Source: an uncultured Clostridia bacterium (GTDB lineage Bacteria; Bacillota; Clostridia; UBA1381). From it: a DNA stretch of 7,798 bases. Of this stretch, positions 1 to 7,238 are shown one piece after another. The notes under the pieces are model-generated. The model saw only the letters and a program-made list of their open reading frames with translations. It did not search any database and had not been told where the DNA came from. The first letter of the stretch is position 1; the number at the start of each line of letters is the position of its first letter. The stretch spans positions 1-7,798 of the forward strand of contig CAKSJU010000098.1 in the NCBI GenBank assembly GCA_934463455.1. Direction: 5' to 3'. A program made the translations under genes and the position numbers.

Positions 1-35
1 AGTTGCCGAGGGAATTATTAAAACCTACGGCAGCT
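1..35 (+). other. Hairpin-forming inverted repeat at the window edge
   Basis: AGTTGCCG (1-8) can pair with CGGCAGCT (28-35) with one G-U pair, and AGG (9-11) with CCT (24-26). This gives 11 pairs with A27 bulged and a 12-base loop. No T-run follows, so it is not a standard terminator. It may simply be the structured end of a coding region, or part of a leader RNA whose first half lies outside the window. Confidence 0.35.
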
Positions 36-36
36 G
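2..36 (+). CDS. Possible 3' end of an upstream gene (partial)
   Basis: Read from base 2 the sequence gives VAEGIIKTYGS followed by TGA at 34-36. The codons (GCC, ATT, AAA, TAC, GGC, AGC) match those favoured in the other genes here, and the ending vaguely resembles C-termini of N-acetylmuramoyl-L-alanine amidases, but eleven residues cannot identify a family. A competing frame starting at base 3 stays open to a TAA at 72-74 and reads LPRELLKPTAAEKITF and onward; it uses less typical codons (AGG, TTA TTA, CCT). Only one of the two can be real and neither is certain. Confidence 0.3.
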
Positions 37-42
37 AGAAAA

Positions 43-55
43 TCACCTTTCGCAA
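43..55 (+). promoter_or_regulatory. Leader segment complementary to the carA ribosome binding site
   Basis: TCACCTTTCGCAA at 43-55 is the exact reverse complement of TTGCGAAAGGTGA at 628-640, which contains the carA Shine-Dalgarno sequence. If both lie on one transcript they could pair over 13 bases and hide the carA ribosome binding site. The complementarity is seen directly; any regulatory role is inference. Confidence 0.35.
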
Positions 56-72
56 TAAATCACCGATTTATT
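54..72 (+). repeat. Small perfect inverted repeat in the leader
   Basis: AATAAATC (54-61) and GATTTATT (65-72) are perfect inverted repeats around a 3-base centre. The arms are almost all A/T, so as RNA the hairpin would be weak; as DNA it could be a binding site. It lies between the possible upstream stop codon and the ribosome binding site of the transporter gene. No known operator consensus is recognised. Confidence 0.35.
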
Positions 73-105
73 AAATAAAATATTACATAAAAAGGAGCAA
101 TAACA

Positions 106-618
106 ATGAGAACAACAAAAAAATTAACCGTTTCAGCTATGCTTGCCGCACTTGCGTGTGTAGCAACACTTATTAATGTCCCATCTGTTGACGGATATAA
201 AAATCTCGGCGATTGCATAGTGCTCTTGAGCGGATGTCTTTTGGGACCGTTATACGGCTTTCTGGCAGCCGGTATAGGTTCTGCACTTTCCGATATTATA
301 TTGGGATATGCCTATTATGCACCCGCTACTTTAATTATCAAAGGCGTTATGGCTCTAATGTGCGGATTTGCTTTTAAATCGTCCGATGTAAAAATAAAAT
401 TAAGTCACATTCTGGTAATGCTGTTGGCGGAAGCCGTAATGGTAAGCGGTTACTTTGTATACAGCCTGTTTATTGTAGGCAACGAAGCCGCTGCCGCAAT
501 AGAAAGCATACCGGGAAACGTATTGCAGGGAGTTGTAGGCATTATCGGTGCGGTATTGCTTCTTCAGATTTTCTGCAAAAACAGAGCGTTGCAAAACCTT
601 TTTAAAGGTTGCAGATAA
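106..618 (+). CDS. ECF-type transporter S component (substrate unknown)
   Basis: This 170-residue hydrophobic protein looks like the substrate-binding S subunit of an energy-coupling factor vitamin/micronutrient transporter of the PF07155-like group. It has about six membrane segments (roughly residues 7-26, 34-50, 50-68, 72-92, 99-124, 136-157). An AxxxA motif in the first helix (A11/A15) is the feature known in S components for docking to EcfT. Conserved-looking stretches are NLGD near residues 33-36, the GPLYGFLAAGIGSALSD region and the YYAPATLIIKG region. AAAGGAG at 91-97, 8 bases before the ATG, supports the start. No ATPase or EcfT gene is nearby, so it would be a group II S component sharing a module encoded elsewhere. 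It sits 28 bases before carA and is probably co-transcribed with it. Substrate cannot be read from the sequence; co-transcription only hints at a pyrimidine-related or carbamoyl-phosphate-linked compound. Family is fairly sure, substrate unknown. Confidence 0.85.
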   Translation: MRTTKKLTVSAMLAALACVATLINVPSVDGYKNLGDCIVLLSGCLLGPLYGFLAAGIGSALSDIILGYAYYAPATLIIKGVMALMCGFAFKSSDVKIKLSHILVMLLAEAVMVSGYFVYSLFIVGNEAAAAIESIPGNVLQGVVGIIGAVLLLQIFCKNRALQNLFKGCR

Positions 619-627
619 AACAGTAAT

Positions 628-640
628 TTGCGAAAGGTGA
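628..640 (+). promoter_or_regulatory. carA ribosome binding site within a long-range inverted repeat
   Basis: AAAGGTGA (633-640) lies 6 bases before the carA ATG at 647 and is the only good ribosome binding site there, which fixes the start. The surrounding 13 bases are perfectly complementary to bases 43-55 in the leader of the upstream transporter gene. Confidence 0.6.
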
Positions 641-646
641 AAAAGA

Positions 647-1741
647 ATGAGAAAATTTGACCGAAAAATCATTTTGGAAGACGGAAGCGAATATCTCGGT
701 TACGGCTTCGGTGCAGACTCGGATCGCGTCTGCGAAATTGTATTTAATACCTCTATGGTCGGTTATCAGGAAATAATATCCGATCCGTCATACACCTATC
801 AGGCAGTTGTTATGACCTATCCCCTTATCGGTAACTACGGAATAACCGACGATGATTACGAAAGTAAAATAATCAGCGTCGGTGCTCTTATAGTTAGAGA
901 TTATAACGACATGCCATCAAACTTTCGATATACAAAAACCCTTTCAGAGGTACTTTCGGAAAACGATGTACCCGGAATATACGGAATAGATACGCGAATG
1001 CTCACACGCAGCATCCGCGATTTTGGCTCTCGGAGGGTACTTGTAACAAGCATTGATACAACCGTCGAAGAGGGCTTGGAAGTAATAAAAAATACTCCCG
1101 TACTCACCGACGCCGTTTCAAAGGTCAGCTGCAAAAAACGCTGGTATTCAAGAACTTCAAATCCCAAATTTAACGTTGTTGCGATTGACTGCGGAATAAA
1201 ATCAAATATTATCCGAAGCCTTAACCGCTGCGGCTGTAACGTCACGGTTGTTCCCTATAACACTTCGGCGAAGGATATAGAATTTATGAAGCCTAACGGG
1301 ATTTTTCTCTCCAACGGTCCCGGTGACCCGGAGGATGCGGCAGAGGTTATCGAAACAGTAAAAAAACTCCGCGGCAAATACCCGATTTTCGGAATCTGTC
1401 TCGGGCATCAGATAATTTCACTTGCATACGGCGGTAAAACCTTTAAGCTGAAATTCGGTCACCGCGGCGGAAACCACCCGGTAAAAAACCTCGAAAACAA
1501 AAAAATAGAAATCACCTCTCAAAACCACAGCTACGCAGTAAAAGAGGATTCGCTGAAAGACACTTCCCTTTCCGTTACGCATATCAATCTGCTTGATAAT
1601 ACCGTTGAGGGGGTTGAATGTAAAGAAGACCGCGTTTTCAGTGTACAGTATCATCCCGAAAGTGCTCCGGGTCCGCAGGACAGCAGCTATCTTTTTGATA
1701 AGTTTATATCAATTATGAAAGGGGAGGACAAAAATGCCTAA
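647..1741 (+). CDS. carA: Carbamoyl-phosphate synthase small (glutamine-hydrolysing) subunit
   Basis: CarA (PyrAA in Bacillus) hydrolyses glutamine and passes ammonia through a tunnel to CarB, the first step of pyrimidine and arginine precursor synthesis in the cytoplasm. The 364-residue length is normal for Bacillota. Residues 1 to about 130 form the CPSase small-chain domain, including TYPLIGNYGI and the GIDTR stretch. A class I glutamine amidotransferase domain starts near residue 174. It has NGPGDP at 223-228, the nucleophile Cys251 in GICLGHQ, the KFGHRGGNHPV substrate-side motif, and the His336/Glu338 pair in QYHPES. These match E. coli Cys269, His353 and Glu355, so the triad is intact. 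The gene follows the transporter gene by 28 bases and overlaps carB by 8. No PyrR-binding loop or T-box was recognised between the window start and carA, so the regulator, if any, may act further upstream. Identity is secure. Confidence 0.98.
   Translation: MRKFDRKIILEDGSEYLGYGFGADSDRVCEIVFNTSMVGYQEIISDPSYTYQAVVMTYPLIGNYGITDDDYESKIISVGALIVRDYNDMPSNFRYTKTLSEVLSENDVPGIYGIDTRMLTRSIRDFGSRRVLVTSIDTTVEEGLEVIKNTPVLTDAVSKVSCKKRWYSRTSNPKFNVVAIDCGIKSNIIRSLNRCGCNVTVVPYNTSAKDIEFMKPNGIFLSNGPGDPEDAAEVIETVKKLRGKYPIFGICLGHQIISLAYGGKTFKLKFGHRGGNHPVKNLENKKIEITSQNHSYAVKEDSLKDTSLSVTHINLLDNTVEGVECKEDRVFSVQYHPESAPGPQDSSYLFDKFISIMKGEDKNA
1721..1727 (+). promoter_or_regulatory. carB ribosome binding site inside carA
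   Basis: GGGGAGG lies 6 bases before the carB ATG at 1734, within the last codons of carA. The carA stop (1739-1741) falls after the carB start, so the two genes overlap by 8 bases. This arrangement favours translational coupling, suited to two subunits needed in equal amounts. Confidence 0.8.
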
Positions 1742-4700
1742 AAGAAACGACATAAAAAAAGTATTGGTTATCGGCTCGGGTCCTATAGTTATCGGTCAGG
1801 CTGCCGAATTTGACTATGCCGGCACGCAGGCATGCCTTGCCTTAAAAGAAGAGGGATATGAAGTAATTCTTTTAAACTCCAATCCCGCAACAATCATGAC
1901 CGACACTTCAATTGCCGACAAGGTTTATATGGAGCCTTTAACGCTTGAATATGCGGCACGAATATGCCGTTTTGAACGTCCCGATGCAATTGTTCCCGGT
2001 ATAGGCGGACAAACAGGACTTAACATAGCTATGCAGCTTGCAAAAAAGGGTGTTCTTGAAGAATGTGAAATAGAGCTTCTCGGAACGGATGCAAAAAGTA
2101 TTGAATGTGCGGAAGACAGAGAGCTTTTCAAGGAGCTTTGCGAGAGAATAGGCGAGCCTGTCGTACCCTCAAAAATCACCTACAGCGTTGAAGAAGCACT
2201 TTCGGCAGCAGAAGAAATAGGCTATCCCGTAATACTTCGCCCGGCATTCACCCTCGGCGGAACAGGCGGCGGATTTGCCAATAATCCTACCGAAATGGCG
2301 GCTATGATGAAAAACGCCCTTGCACTCTCCCCCGTTCATCAAGTGCTTGTGGAAAAAAGCATAAAGGGTTACAAAGAAATAGAATACGAGGTAATGCGCG
2401 ATGCAAACGATACTGCGATTACCATATGTAATATGGAAAATCTTGACCCTGTCGGAATACACACCGGCGATTCGATTGTCGTAGCTCCGAGTCAAACTCT
2501 TACCAACAAGGAATATCATATGCTTCGGGACAGCGCACTTAAAATAATTCGTGAGCTGAATGTCAAAGGCGGATGCAATGTTCAGTTTGCCCTTGACCCC
2601 CAATCATTTACCTATTATGTAATAGAAGTAAATCCGAGAGTATCGCGCTCTTCCGCTCTTGCTTCAAAAGCCAGCGGCTATCCAATAGCGCGGGTAAGCG
2701 CAAAAATAGCTGTCGGAATGAATTTGGACGAAATACAGCTGGTTAACACACCTGCTTGTTTTGAGCCGACTCTCGACTACATCGTAACAAAAATGCCGAG
2801 ATTTCCTTTCGATAAATTCACCTCTGCTTCAAATGTGCTTTCAACACAAATGAAAGCAACCGGAGAAGTAATGAGCGTGGGCAGAACTTTGGAGGAAAGT
2901 CTGCTTAAGGCAATTCGTTCTCTTGAAACAGGAAAAAATCATATTCATATGGATAAGTTCGACAGCGATCATATGACAACCGAGGAACTTCTCGAGTATA
3001 TAAAAGAAGGTACCGACGACCGCCTTTATGCTATTTCACAGCTTATGTGGATGGGCGTTGACCACTCCAGAATATGCAATATAACGCAAATCGATATGTT
3101 CTTCCTCGATAAAATTAAGAAGATAGTTGATTTTGAAAAGGAAATGGAAGCAAACCCCAATTCCGAAACTTTGCTCCGTGAAGCAAAAAAAATGGGATTT
3201 TCGGATTCATATATAGCCGAATTGTGGAAAACAACCGAAGACGACATATACGACCGCCGTCTCAAGCTCGGACTTTTCCCGGTTTATAAAATGATTGACA
3301 CATGTGCAAGTGAATTTGACAGCTATGTTCCCTACTTCTATTCAACCTACGAAACCGAAAACGAATCAATAGTGTCGGATAAAGAAAAGATTATTGTTCT
3401 CGGCTCAGGGCCTATCAGAATAGGTCAGGGTGTTGAATTTGATTATTCAACCGTTCATGCTATACGTACAATTCATGAAGCCGGATATGAAGCTATTGTC
3501 ATAAACAATAATCCCGAAACAGTATCAACCGACTATACAACGGCCGACAAGCTGTATTTTGAGCCGCTCACCGTAGAAGATGTGATGAACATCGTTCTTT
3601 TGGAAAAGCCTGTCGGTGTTATTGCCACTCTCGGCGGTCAGACTGCCGTAAATCTTGCAGAGCCTCTTACCAAAAGAGGTGTAAAAATAATCGGCACAGA
3701 CTGCGAAGCCATTGAAAGAGCGGAAAACAGAGACGCATTTGACGAAGTTATAAAATCTCTCGGCATTCCGAATCCGAAAGGAGAAGCCGTTACAAATATT
3801 GATGAGGGTATCGAAGCGGCAAACAGAATAGGTTACCCCGTACTCGTAAGACCGAGTTTTGTACTCGGCGGACGTGCAATGGAAATAGTTTCAAACGAAA
3901 AATCTCTCCGCAGATATTTAAAAACCGCCGTTGAAGTCGATACTGACAAGCCGGTACTGGTTGATAAATATATTGTGGGCAAAGAGGTTGAAATTGACGC
4001 AATATGCGACGGTGAAAAAGTATTTATTCCGGGCATAATGGAGCTTGTTGAACGTACGGGTGTTCACTCCGGAGACTCTATAAGCGTTTACCCGCCGTTT
4101 AGTATATCGCAGAAAGTCAAAGACACTATCGTAGACTATACAACCCGTCTCGGACTCGGAATAGGCATTGTGGGACTTTTCAATATTCAGTTCATAGTCG
4201 ACAAAGACGATAGCGTATATGTAATTGAGGTAAATCCGCGTGCTTCGCGAAGCGTTCCGTTCCTGTCAAAATCAACAGGTCTCAATCTGGTACAAATCGC
4301 AACAAATGCAATGCTCGGGATAAACCTGCATAAGCAAGGAATAGACGAAATGTGCGTACCCGAGAAATCAGGACATTATGTAAAAGCTCCTGCATTTTCA
4401 TTTGAAAAGCTGTCCGGCATTGACGCATATCTTTCGCCGGAAATGAAGTCAACCGGAGAAGCAATAGGCTACGACCACAGACTCAACCGCGCTTTGTACA
4501 AAGCTCTTCAGGCATCCGGCGTACGTATGAAGGATTACGGAACAGTAATAGTTACCCTCGCCGACGAAGATAAGGAAGAAGCACTTCCGCTCGTTAAAAG
4601 ATTTTACAGACTCGGATTTAATATCGAAGCAACAATCGGAACAGCGAATTTCTTAAAAGAGCATGGAATACGTACAAGAATACGCGGTAAATTAAGCGAA

Positions 4701-4922
4701 GGCAGCGATGAAATTTTAAATTCCATCAAAGCAGGCTATGTAAGCTATATTATAAATACCAGAGCTATCCTCTCGGGCGTGCATTACGAAGACGGTGTGG
4801 CGATAAGAGAATGTGCCGTTCAAAACGGAGTCACCATATTCACCTCTTTGGACACCGCAAAAATCGTACTTGACGTTCTTGAAGAATGTATTCCGGAAAT
4901 TTCGACAATAGACACCTTATAA
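1734..4922 (+). CDS. carB: Carbamoyl-phosphate synthase large subunit
   Basis: CarB (PyrAB) uses two ATP, bicarbonate and ammonia from CarA to make carbamoyl phosphate. At 1062 residues it is full length. The first ATP-grasp half (about 1-400, carboxyphosphate site) has GSGPIVIGQAAEFDYAGTQA, the glycine loop GGTGGG at 175-180, and EVNPRVSRSS with Glu298 and Asn300. An oligomerisation segment follows (about 400-550). The second ATP-grasp half (about 550-930, carbamate site) begins with GSGPIRIGQGVEFDYS near 557 and has LVRPSFVLGGRAM and EVNPRASRSV with Glu832 and Asn834. The C-terminal MGS-like allosteric domain starts near 935. Against the E. coli UMP/IMP site it keeps Lys947, Thr967, Thr970, Lys986 and Asn1008 (E. 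coli 954, 974, 977, 993, 1015), but the place of Thr1017 is Arg1010. Nucleotide control is therefore likely present, with possibly changed preference. No frameshift or missing catalytic residue was seen. Confidence 0.98.
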   Translation: MPKRNDIKKVLVIGSGPIVIGQAAEFDYAGTQACLALKEEGYEVILLNSNPATIMTDTSIADKVYMEPLTLEYAARICRFERPDAIVPGIGGQTGLNIAMQLAKKGVLEECEIELLGTDAKSIECAEDRELFKELCERIGEPVVPSKITYSVEEALSAAEEIGYPVILRPAFTLGGTGGGFANNPTEMAAMMKNALALSPVHQVLVEKSIKGYKEIEYEVMRDANDTAITICNMENLDPVGIHTGDSIVVAPSQTLTNKEYHMLRDSALKIIRELNVKGGCNVQFALDPQSFTYYVIEVNPRVSRSSALASKASGYPIARVSAKIAVGMNLDEIQLVNTPACFEPTLDYIVTKMPRFPFDKFTSASNVLSTQMKATGEVMSVGRTLEESLLKAIRSLETGKNHIHMDKFDSDHMTTEELLEYIKEGTDDRLYAISQLMWMGVDHSRICNITQIDMFFLDKIKKIVDFEKEMEANPNSETLLREAKKMGFSDSYIAELWKTTEDDIYDRRLKLGLFPVYKMIDTCASEFDSYVPYFYSTYETENESIVSDKEKIIVLGSGPIRIGQGVEFDYSTVHAIRTIHEAGYEAIVINNNPETVSTDYTTADKLYFEPLTVEDVMNIVLLEKPVGVIATLGGQTAVNLAEPLTKRGVKIIGTDCEAIERAENRDAFDEVIKSLGIPNPKGEAVTNIDEGIEAANRIGYPVLVRPSFVLGGRAMEIVSNEKSLRRYLKTAVEVDTDKPVLVDKYIVGKEVEIDAICDGEKVFIPGIMELVERTGVHSGDSISVYPPFSISQKVKDTIVDYTTRLGLGIGIVGLFNIQFIVDKDDSVYVIEVNPRASRSVPFLSKSTGLNLVQIATNAMLGINLHKQGIDEMCVPEKSGHYVKAPAFSFEKLSGIDAYLSPEMKSTGEAIGYDHRLNRALYKALQASGVRMKDYGTVIVTLADEDKEEALPLVKRFYRLGFNIEATIGTANFLKEHGIRTRIRGKLSEGSDEILNSIKAGYVSYIINTRAILSGVHYEDGVAIRECAVQNGVTIFTSLDTAKIVLDVLEECIPEISTIDTL

Positions 4923-4936
4923 TATAAAAATGGGGC

Positions 4937-4999
4937 GGGGGTGCGGACATATTCTTGGACTATTTTATGCTGCTAATCCAAGATTATGCCTGTACCCCC
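4937..4999. repeat. Long imperfect hairpin in the convergent gap
   Basis: The left arm 4937-4959 and right arm 4977-4999 pair through GGGGGT/ACCCCC, a C-G pair, GG/CC, CATA/TATG and TCTTGGA/TCCAAGA, with a few mismatches and single bulges and a 17-base loop. Read on the minus strand the stem is followed, after CGCCCCA-type sequence with a short gap, by a TTTTT tract at 4930-4926, so it might help end the minus-strand operon. On the plus strand no T-run follows directly. The pairing is clearly beyond chance; the function (terminator, processing signal or dispersed repeat) is not known. Confidence 0.6.
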
Positions 5000-5004
5000 C
5001 TCTC

Positions 5005-5032
5005 GTTTAAAAAGTCAATCGACTTTTTAAAC
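5005..5032. terminator. Perfect 12-bp palindrome, candidate bidirectional terminator
   Basis: GTTTAAAAAGTC (5005-5016) and GACTTTTTAAAC (5021-5032) are perfect inverted repeats around AATC. The stem carries an A5 tract on one side and a T5 tract on the other in either direction, as in some bidirectional terminators between convergent genes. The stem has few G-C pairs, and what follows on the plus strand is mixed pyrimidine rather than pure T, so efficiency is uncertain. It begins 5 bases after the long hairpin, and the pair may form one composite element. Its position between carB and the minus-strand permease gene fits termination of both operons. Confidence 0.5.
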
Positions 5033-5080
5033 AGCCTTCCTTTTCTTTTCTCTTCTTTCATTCCTGAACCCTTTAGGACT

Positions 5081-5923
5081 TTAACTTAACATCATCAACC
5101 CCGATGCAGCAAATGCCAAAATCGTGGAAATAACATTTTTATACGTAATTTCCTCTTTTCGCGCAATGCTTATAAACAGCGATATTACCATAACTCCGCC
5201 TGTTATAATGGGATATTGCACCGAAGCGGGCAAATGCTTAAGCGCTATCAGTGCAAGCAGGTTTCCGAATCCGCAAAACAAAGCAAATGCCGCCGAATAC
5301 ATGCTCACTTTTTTATTTATTCTGAGTGATTTTCTGAAAAACAAAGCCCAAATTACTGTACATAAAGCAAAGCTCATCAATCTGTTAAGTGCCATAAAGT
5401 CCACACTTTCCACCGCATTTGCTCCCGATTGATGAATAGCGGAAAGCACGCCGATTAATCCGTTTAAAACAAACACCGATATATAATATATCGGCTTGCC
5501 TTTCTTTCCTTTTGTTACCGTAAGCAGCAGAGCTGCCGCAATCAGGATGCAGCACAGCACCTTTACCGCCGTAAGCCTTTCGTTTCCGAAAACTATTCCA
5601 TAAATAAACGGAAGCAGCATGCCTCCCAGCATGGCAAAAACCGAATATACCGATAAATTCACCATGCTGAAAGCCTTTATGCTTACATATGTATAAGAAA
5701 TACTCACAAATGAATATATAAATGCTATAGCAACAGAAAATACCGAAAAATGCATTCTAAAGCCGTTAATTGCCAGCATTGCAAAAAAGCTTATCAATGA
5801 TGTATACAGATTGAATATTAACGCCGAATACAGCGTATCACCGTACTCTCTCTGAAACATCTGATTGAACAGAAACTGCGAAGCAAACAATACTGCCGCA
5901 ACTGACAAAAGCAGATAATACAT
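5081..5923 (-). CDS. EamA/DMT-superfamily permease
   Basis: This 280-residue protein is almost entirely membrane helices, about ten in two repeats, as expected for drug/metabolite transporter (EamA) permeases of the inner membrane. The first half has FAMLGGMLLPFIYGIVFGNERLT near residues 96-118, the usual helix-Pro-helix ending in a GE-type turn (here GNE). The second half has HLPASVQYPIITGGVMVIS near 230-248 followed by RKEEITYKN, its repeat counterpart. Family members carry amino acids, sugars, nucleosides or other metabolites, mostly outward, and substrate cannot be told from sequence. The start follows AGAGAGGG by 7 bases and directly abuts the stop codon of the oxidoreductase gene, so the two are surely co-transcribed and probably translationally coupled. 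By context it would move the substrate or product of that enzyme. Family call is good; role is inferred. Confidence 0.85.
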   Translation of the reverse strand: MYYLLLSVAAVLFASQFLFNQMFQREYGDTLYSALIFNLYTSLISFFAMLAINGFRMHFSVFSVAIAFIYSFVSISYTYVSIKAFSMVNLSVYSVFAMLGGMLLPFIYGIVFGNERLTAVKVLCCILIAAALLLTVTKGKKGKPIYYISVFVLNGLIGVLSAIHQSGANAVESVDFMALNRLMSFALCTVIWALFFRKSLRINKKVSMYSAAFALFCGFGNLLALIALKHLPASVQYPIITGGVMVISLFISIARKEEITYKNVISTILAFAASGLMMLS

Positions 5924-7231
5924 TTATTTACCCTCTCTTTTTATCTCACCCTGAGTAAATGCGGCATGAGTATATCCGTCGTCTCTCTTTAAATCTTCCT
6001 GCCACTTTTGATACATATATTCATATACCTTATCATCAATTTCCGGAGTTCCGCCGGCGCAAGTCGGCAAAAGCATATCTCCTGCAACATTTTTGTCCGT
6101 GCAGGCAGTATCATTTCTCCACTTGTCGCGCTCAGCCTTGTTTCTTAAGTCAGGAATTTCTTTTGCAGCTCCGCCGTCCAATATCGAACGGAATGCAAAC
6201 ATACCGGGAAGCGACATATCCAATGCTTCATACACATCGATAATATCCGCATCTTTTTCGCCGAGAAGCTTTCTTACAAAATTGTACATAATGTAAAAAT
6301 CCGAGCCTCCGTGTCCGAACGAGCCGCCTATATCGTCTTTATCTCTTACCGGGATATAATCATCCGGCTTTTGAGCAGGTTTGTTCTCTCCGGGATAAGC
6401 ATCACAGTTAACATAAATTCTTTTTACACCGTCGCGCCATGCGTTTTCTCTTGCCGATTCCATTTCACCCTTGTTTCCGTACATGCAATACCAAATTGAA
6501 TCCTTATAAAGTCCGCCGTGAATACTTTTTATAATACCGCCGTTTTCAAGCGTAATCATTTCTATTCCGACATCGGCACCCTTAGCACCTCCGCTCAGTC
6601 TGCGCTCATTTTTTGTACTTTCAAAACCGACAACCTTAACCGGGCGCAGACCTGTAGCGTGAATTAAAGGTCCTATGGAATGTGTGCAATAATATGTCGA
6701 ATACATATTATTTCTCCAATGGTCTCTTTCTCCGTAGGTTATACTTGCCCATATCGGCTCACAGTTATGAATATATTCACATTCTCCGTATTCAAATTCA
6801 CCGATTTTTCCGAGCTTGTAAAGTCTCCTCATTTCATACGGTGCAGGCATAAAGCAGTAGTTTTCTCCGTATGCGTAAATCATACCGGTTTCTTCAACAG
6901 CTTCAACCAATTCAACCGCTTCTTTCATTGTCTGAACAGGCAAAACCTCCGAAAAAACATGCTTTCCGGATTTCATTGCCGCAATTGCAAACGGTGTATG
7001 CTCCGTCGCATAGTTTGCAAGTACAACAGCGTCCATATCATGCTTTATAAAATCGTCAAAATTGTCATAATATGCAACATCGTACCCTTTCAAATGCTTT
7101 TTTTGTTCCTCAAGCACTATCGGCTGATTGTCGCATATTGCAACAACCTCCGCGTTATCCGCAATTTTGCAGTAATTTATCATGCTTGTTCCTCTGTAGC
7201 CGCCGAGGACGCCTATTTTTATTTTTCTCAT
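5924..7231 (-). CDS. Gfo/Idh/MocA-family protein, GH109-like, lacking the usual catalytic lysine
   Basis: This 435-residue cytoplasmic protein has an N-terminal NAD(P)-binding Rossmann fold (about residues 3-120, beginning IGVLGGYRG) and a C-terminal Gfo/Idh/MocA substrate domain. Family members oxidise or reduce sugars, inositols and similar polyols. The usual EKP motif, whose lysine is catalytic in dehydrogenases, here reads EVLP (95-98), so the lysine is missing. The protein instead has GENYCF at 122-127, YYCTHSIGP at 180-188 and GHGGSDF at 306-312. These recall the ENxCY, THGxGP and GHGGMDF motifs of GH109 NAD-dependent alpha-N-acetylgalactosaminidases and their relatives. It may be such a hydrolase or another NAD-dependent sugar-modifying enzyme rather than a simple dehydrogenase. 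No signal peptide is seen. AGGAGGT with a 7-base spacer supports the start. It is first in an operon with the permease and divergent from an AraC regulator. Superfamily is sure, reaction is not. Confidence 0.9.
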   Translation of the reverse strand: MRKIKIGVLGGYRGTSMINYCKIADNAEVVAICDNQPIVLEEQKKHLKGYDVAYYDNFDDFIKHDMDAVVLANYATEHTPFAIAAMKSGKHVFSEVLPVQTMKEAVELVEAVEETGMIYAYGENYCFMPAPYEMRRLYKLGKIGEFEYGECEYIHNCEPIWASITYGERDHWRNNMYSTYYCTHSIGPLIHATGLRPVKVVGFESTKNERRLSGGAKGADVGIEMITLENGGIIKSIHGGLYKDSIWYCMYGNKGEMESARENAWRDGVKRIYVNCDAYPGENKPAQKPDDYIPVRDKDDIGGSFGHGGSDFYIMYNFVRKLLGEKDADIIDVYEALDMSLPGMFAFRSILDGGAAKEIPDLRNKAERDKWRNDTACTDKNVAGDMLLPTCAGGTPEIDDKVYEYMYQKWQEDLKRDDGYTHAAFTQGEIKREGK

Positions 7232-7238
7232 ATCAATT

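Noticed and set aside
1..12. Possible 3' tail of a GEMM/c-di-GMP-I riboswitch (GTTGCCGA followed by GG)
   Set aside because: The end resembles that class, but only about ten bases are in the window and they also read as coding sequence; the decisive upstream part is missing.
1..646. PyrR-binding attenuator or T-box upstream of carA
   Set aside because: Neither the PyrR loop consensus nor the T-box conserved bases could be found in this stretch.
400..672. 90-residue minus-strand frame over the transporter/carA junction
   Set aside because: Antisense to two well-supported genes with no recognisable protein features.
2169..2603. 144-residue open frame on the minus strand
   Set aside because: It is wholly inside carB, whose domain motifs are continuous there; no family features or ribosome binding site.
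4932..4946. G-quadruplex from the GGGG and GGGGG runs
   Set aside because: There are only two strong G-runs and a GG, and the G5 run is better explained as one arm of the long hairpin.
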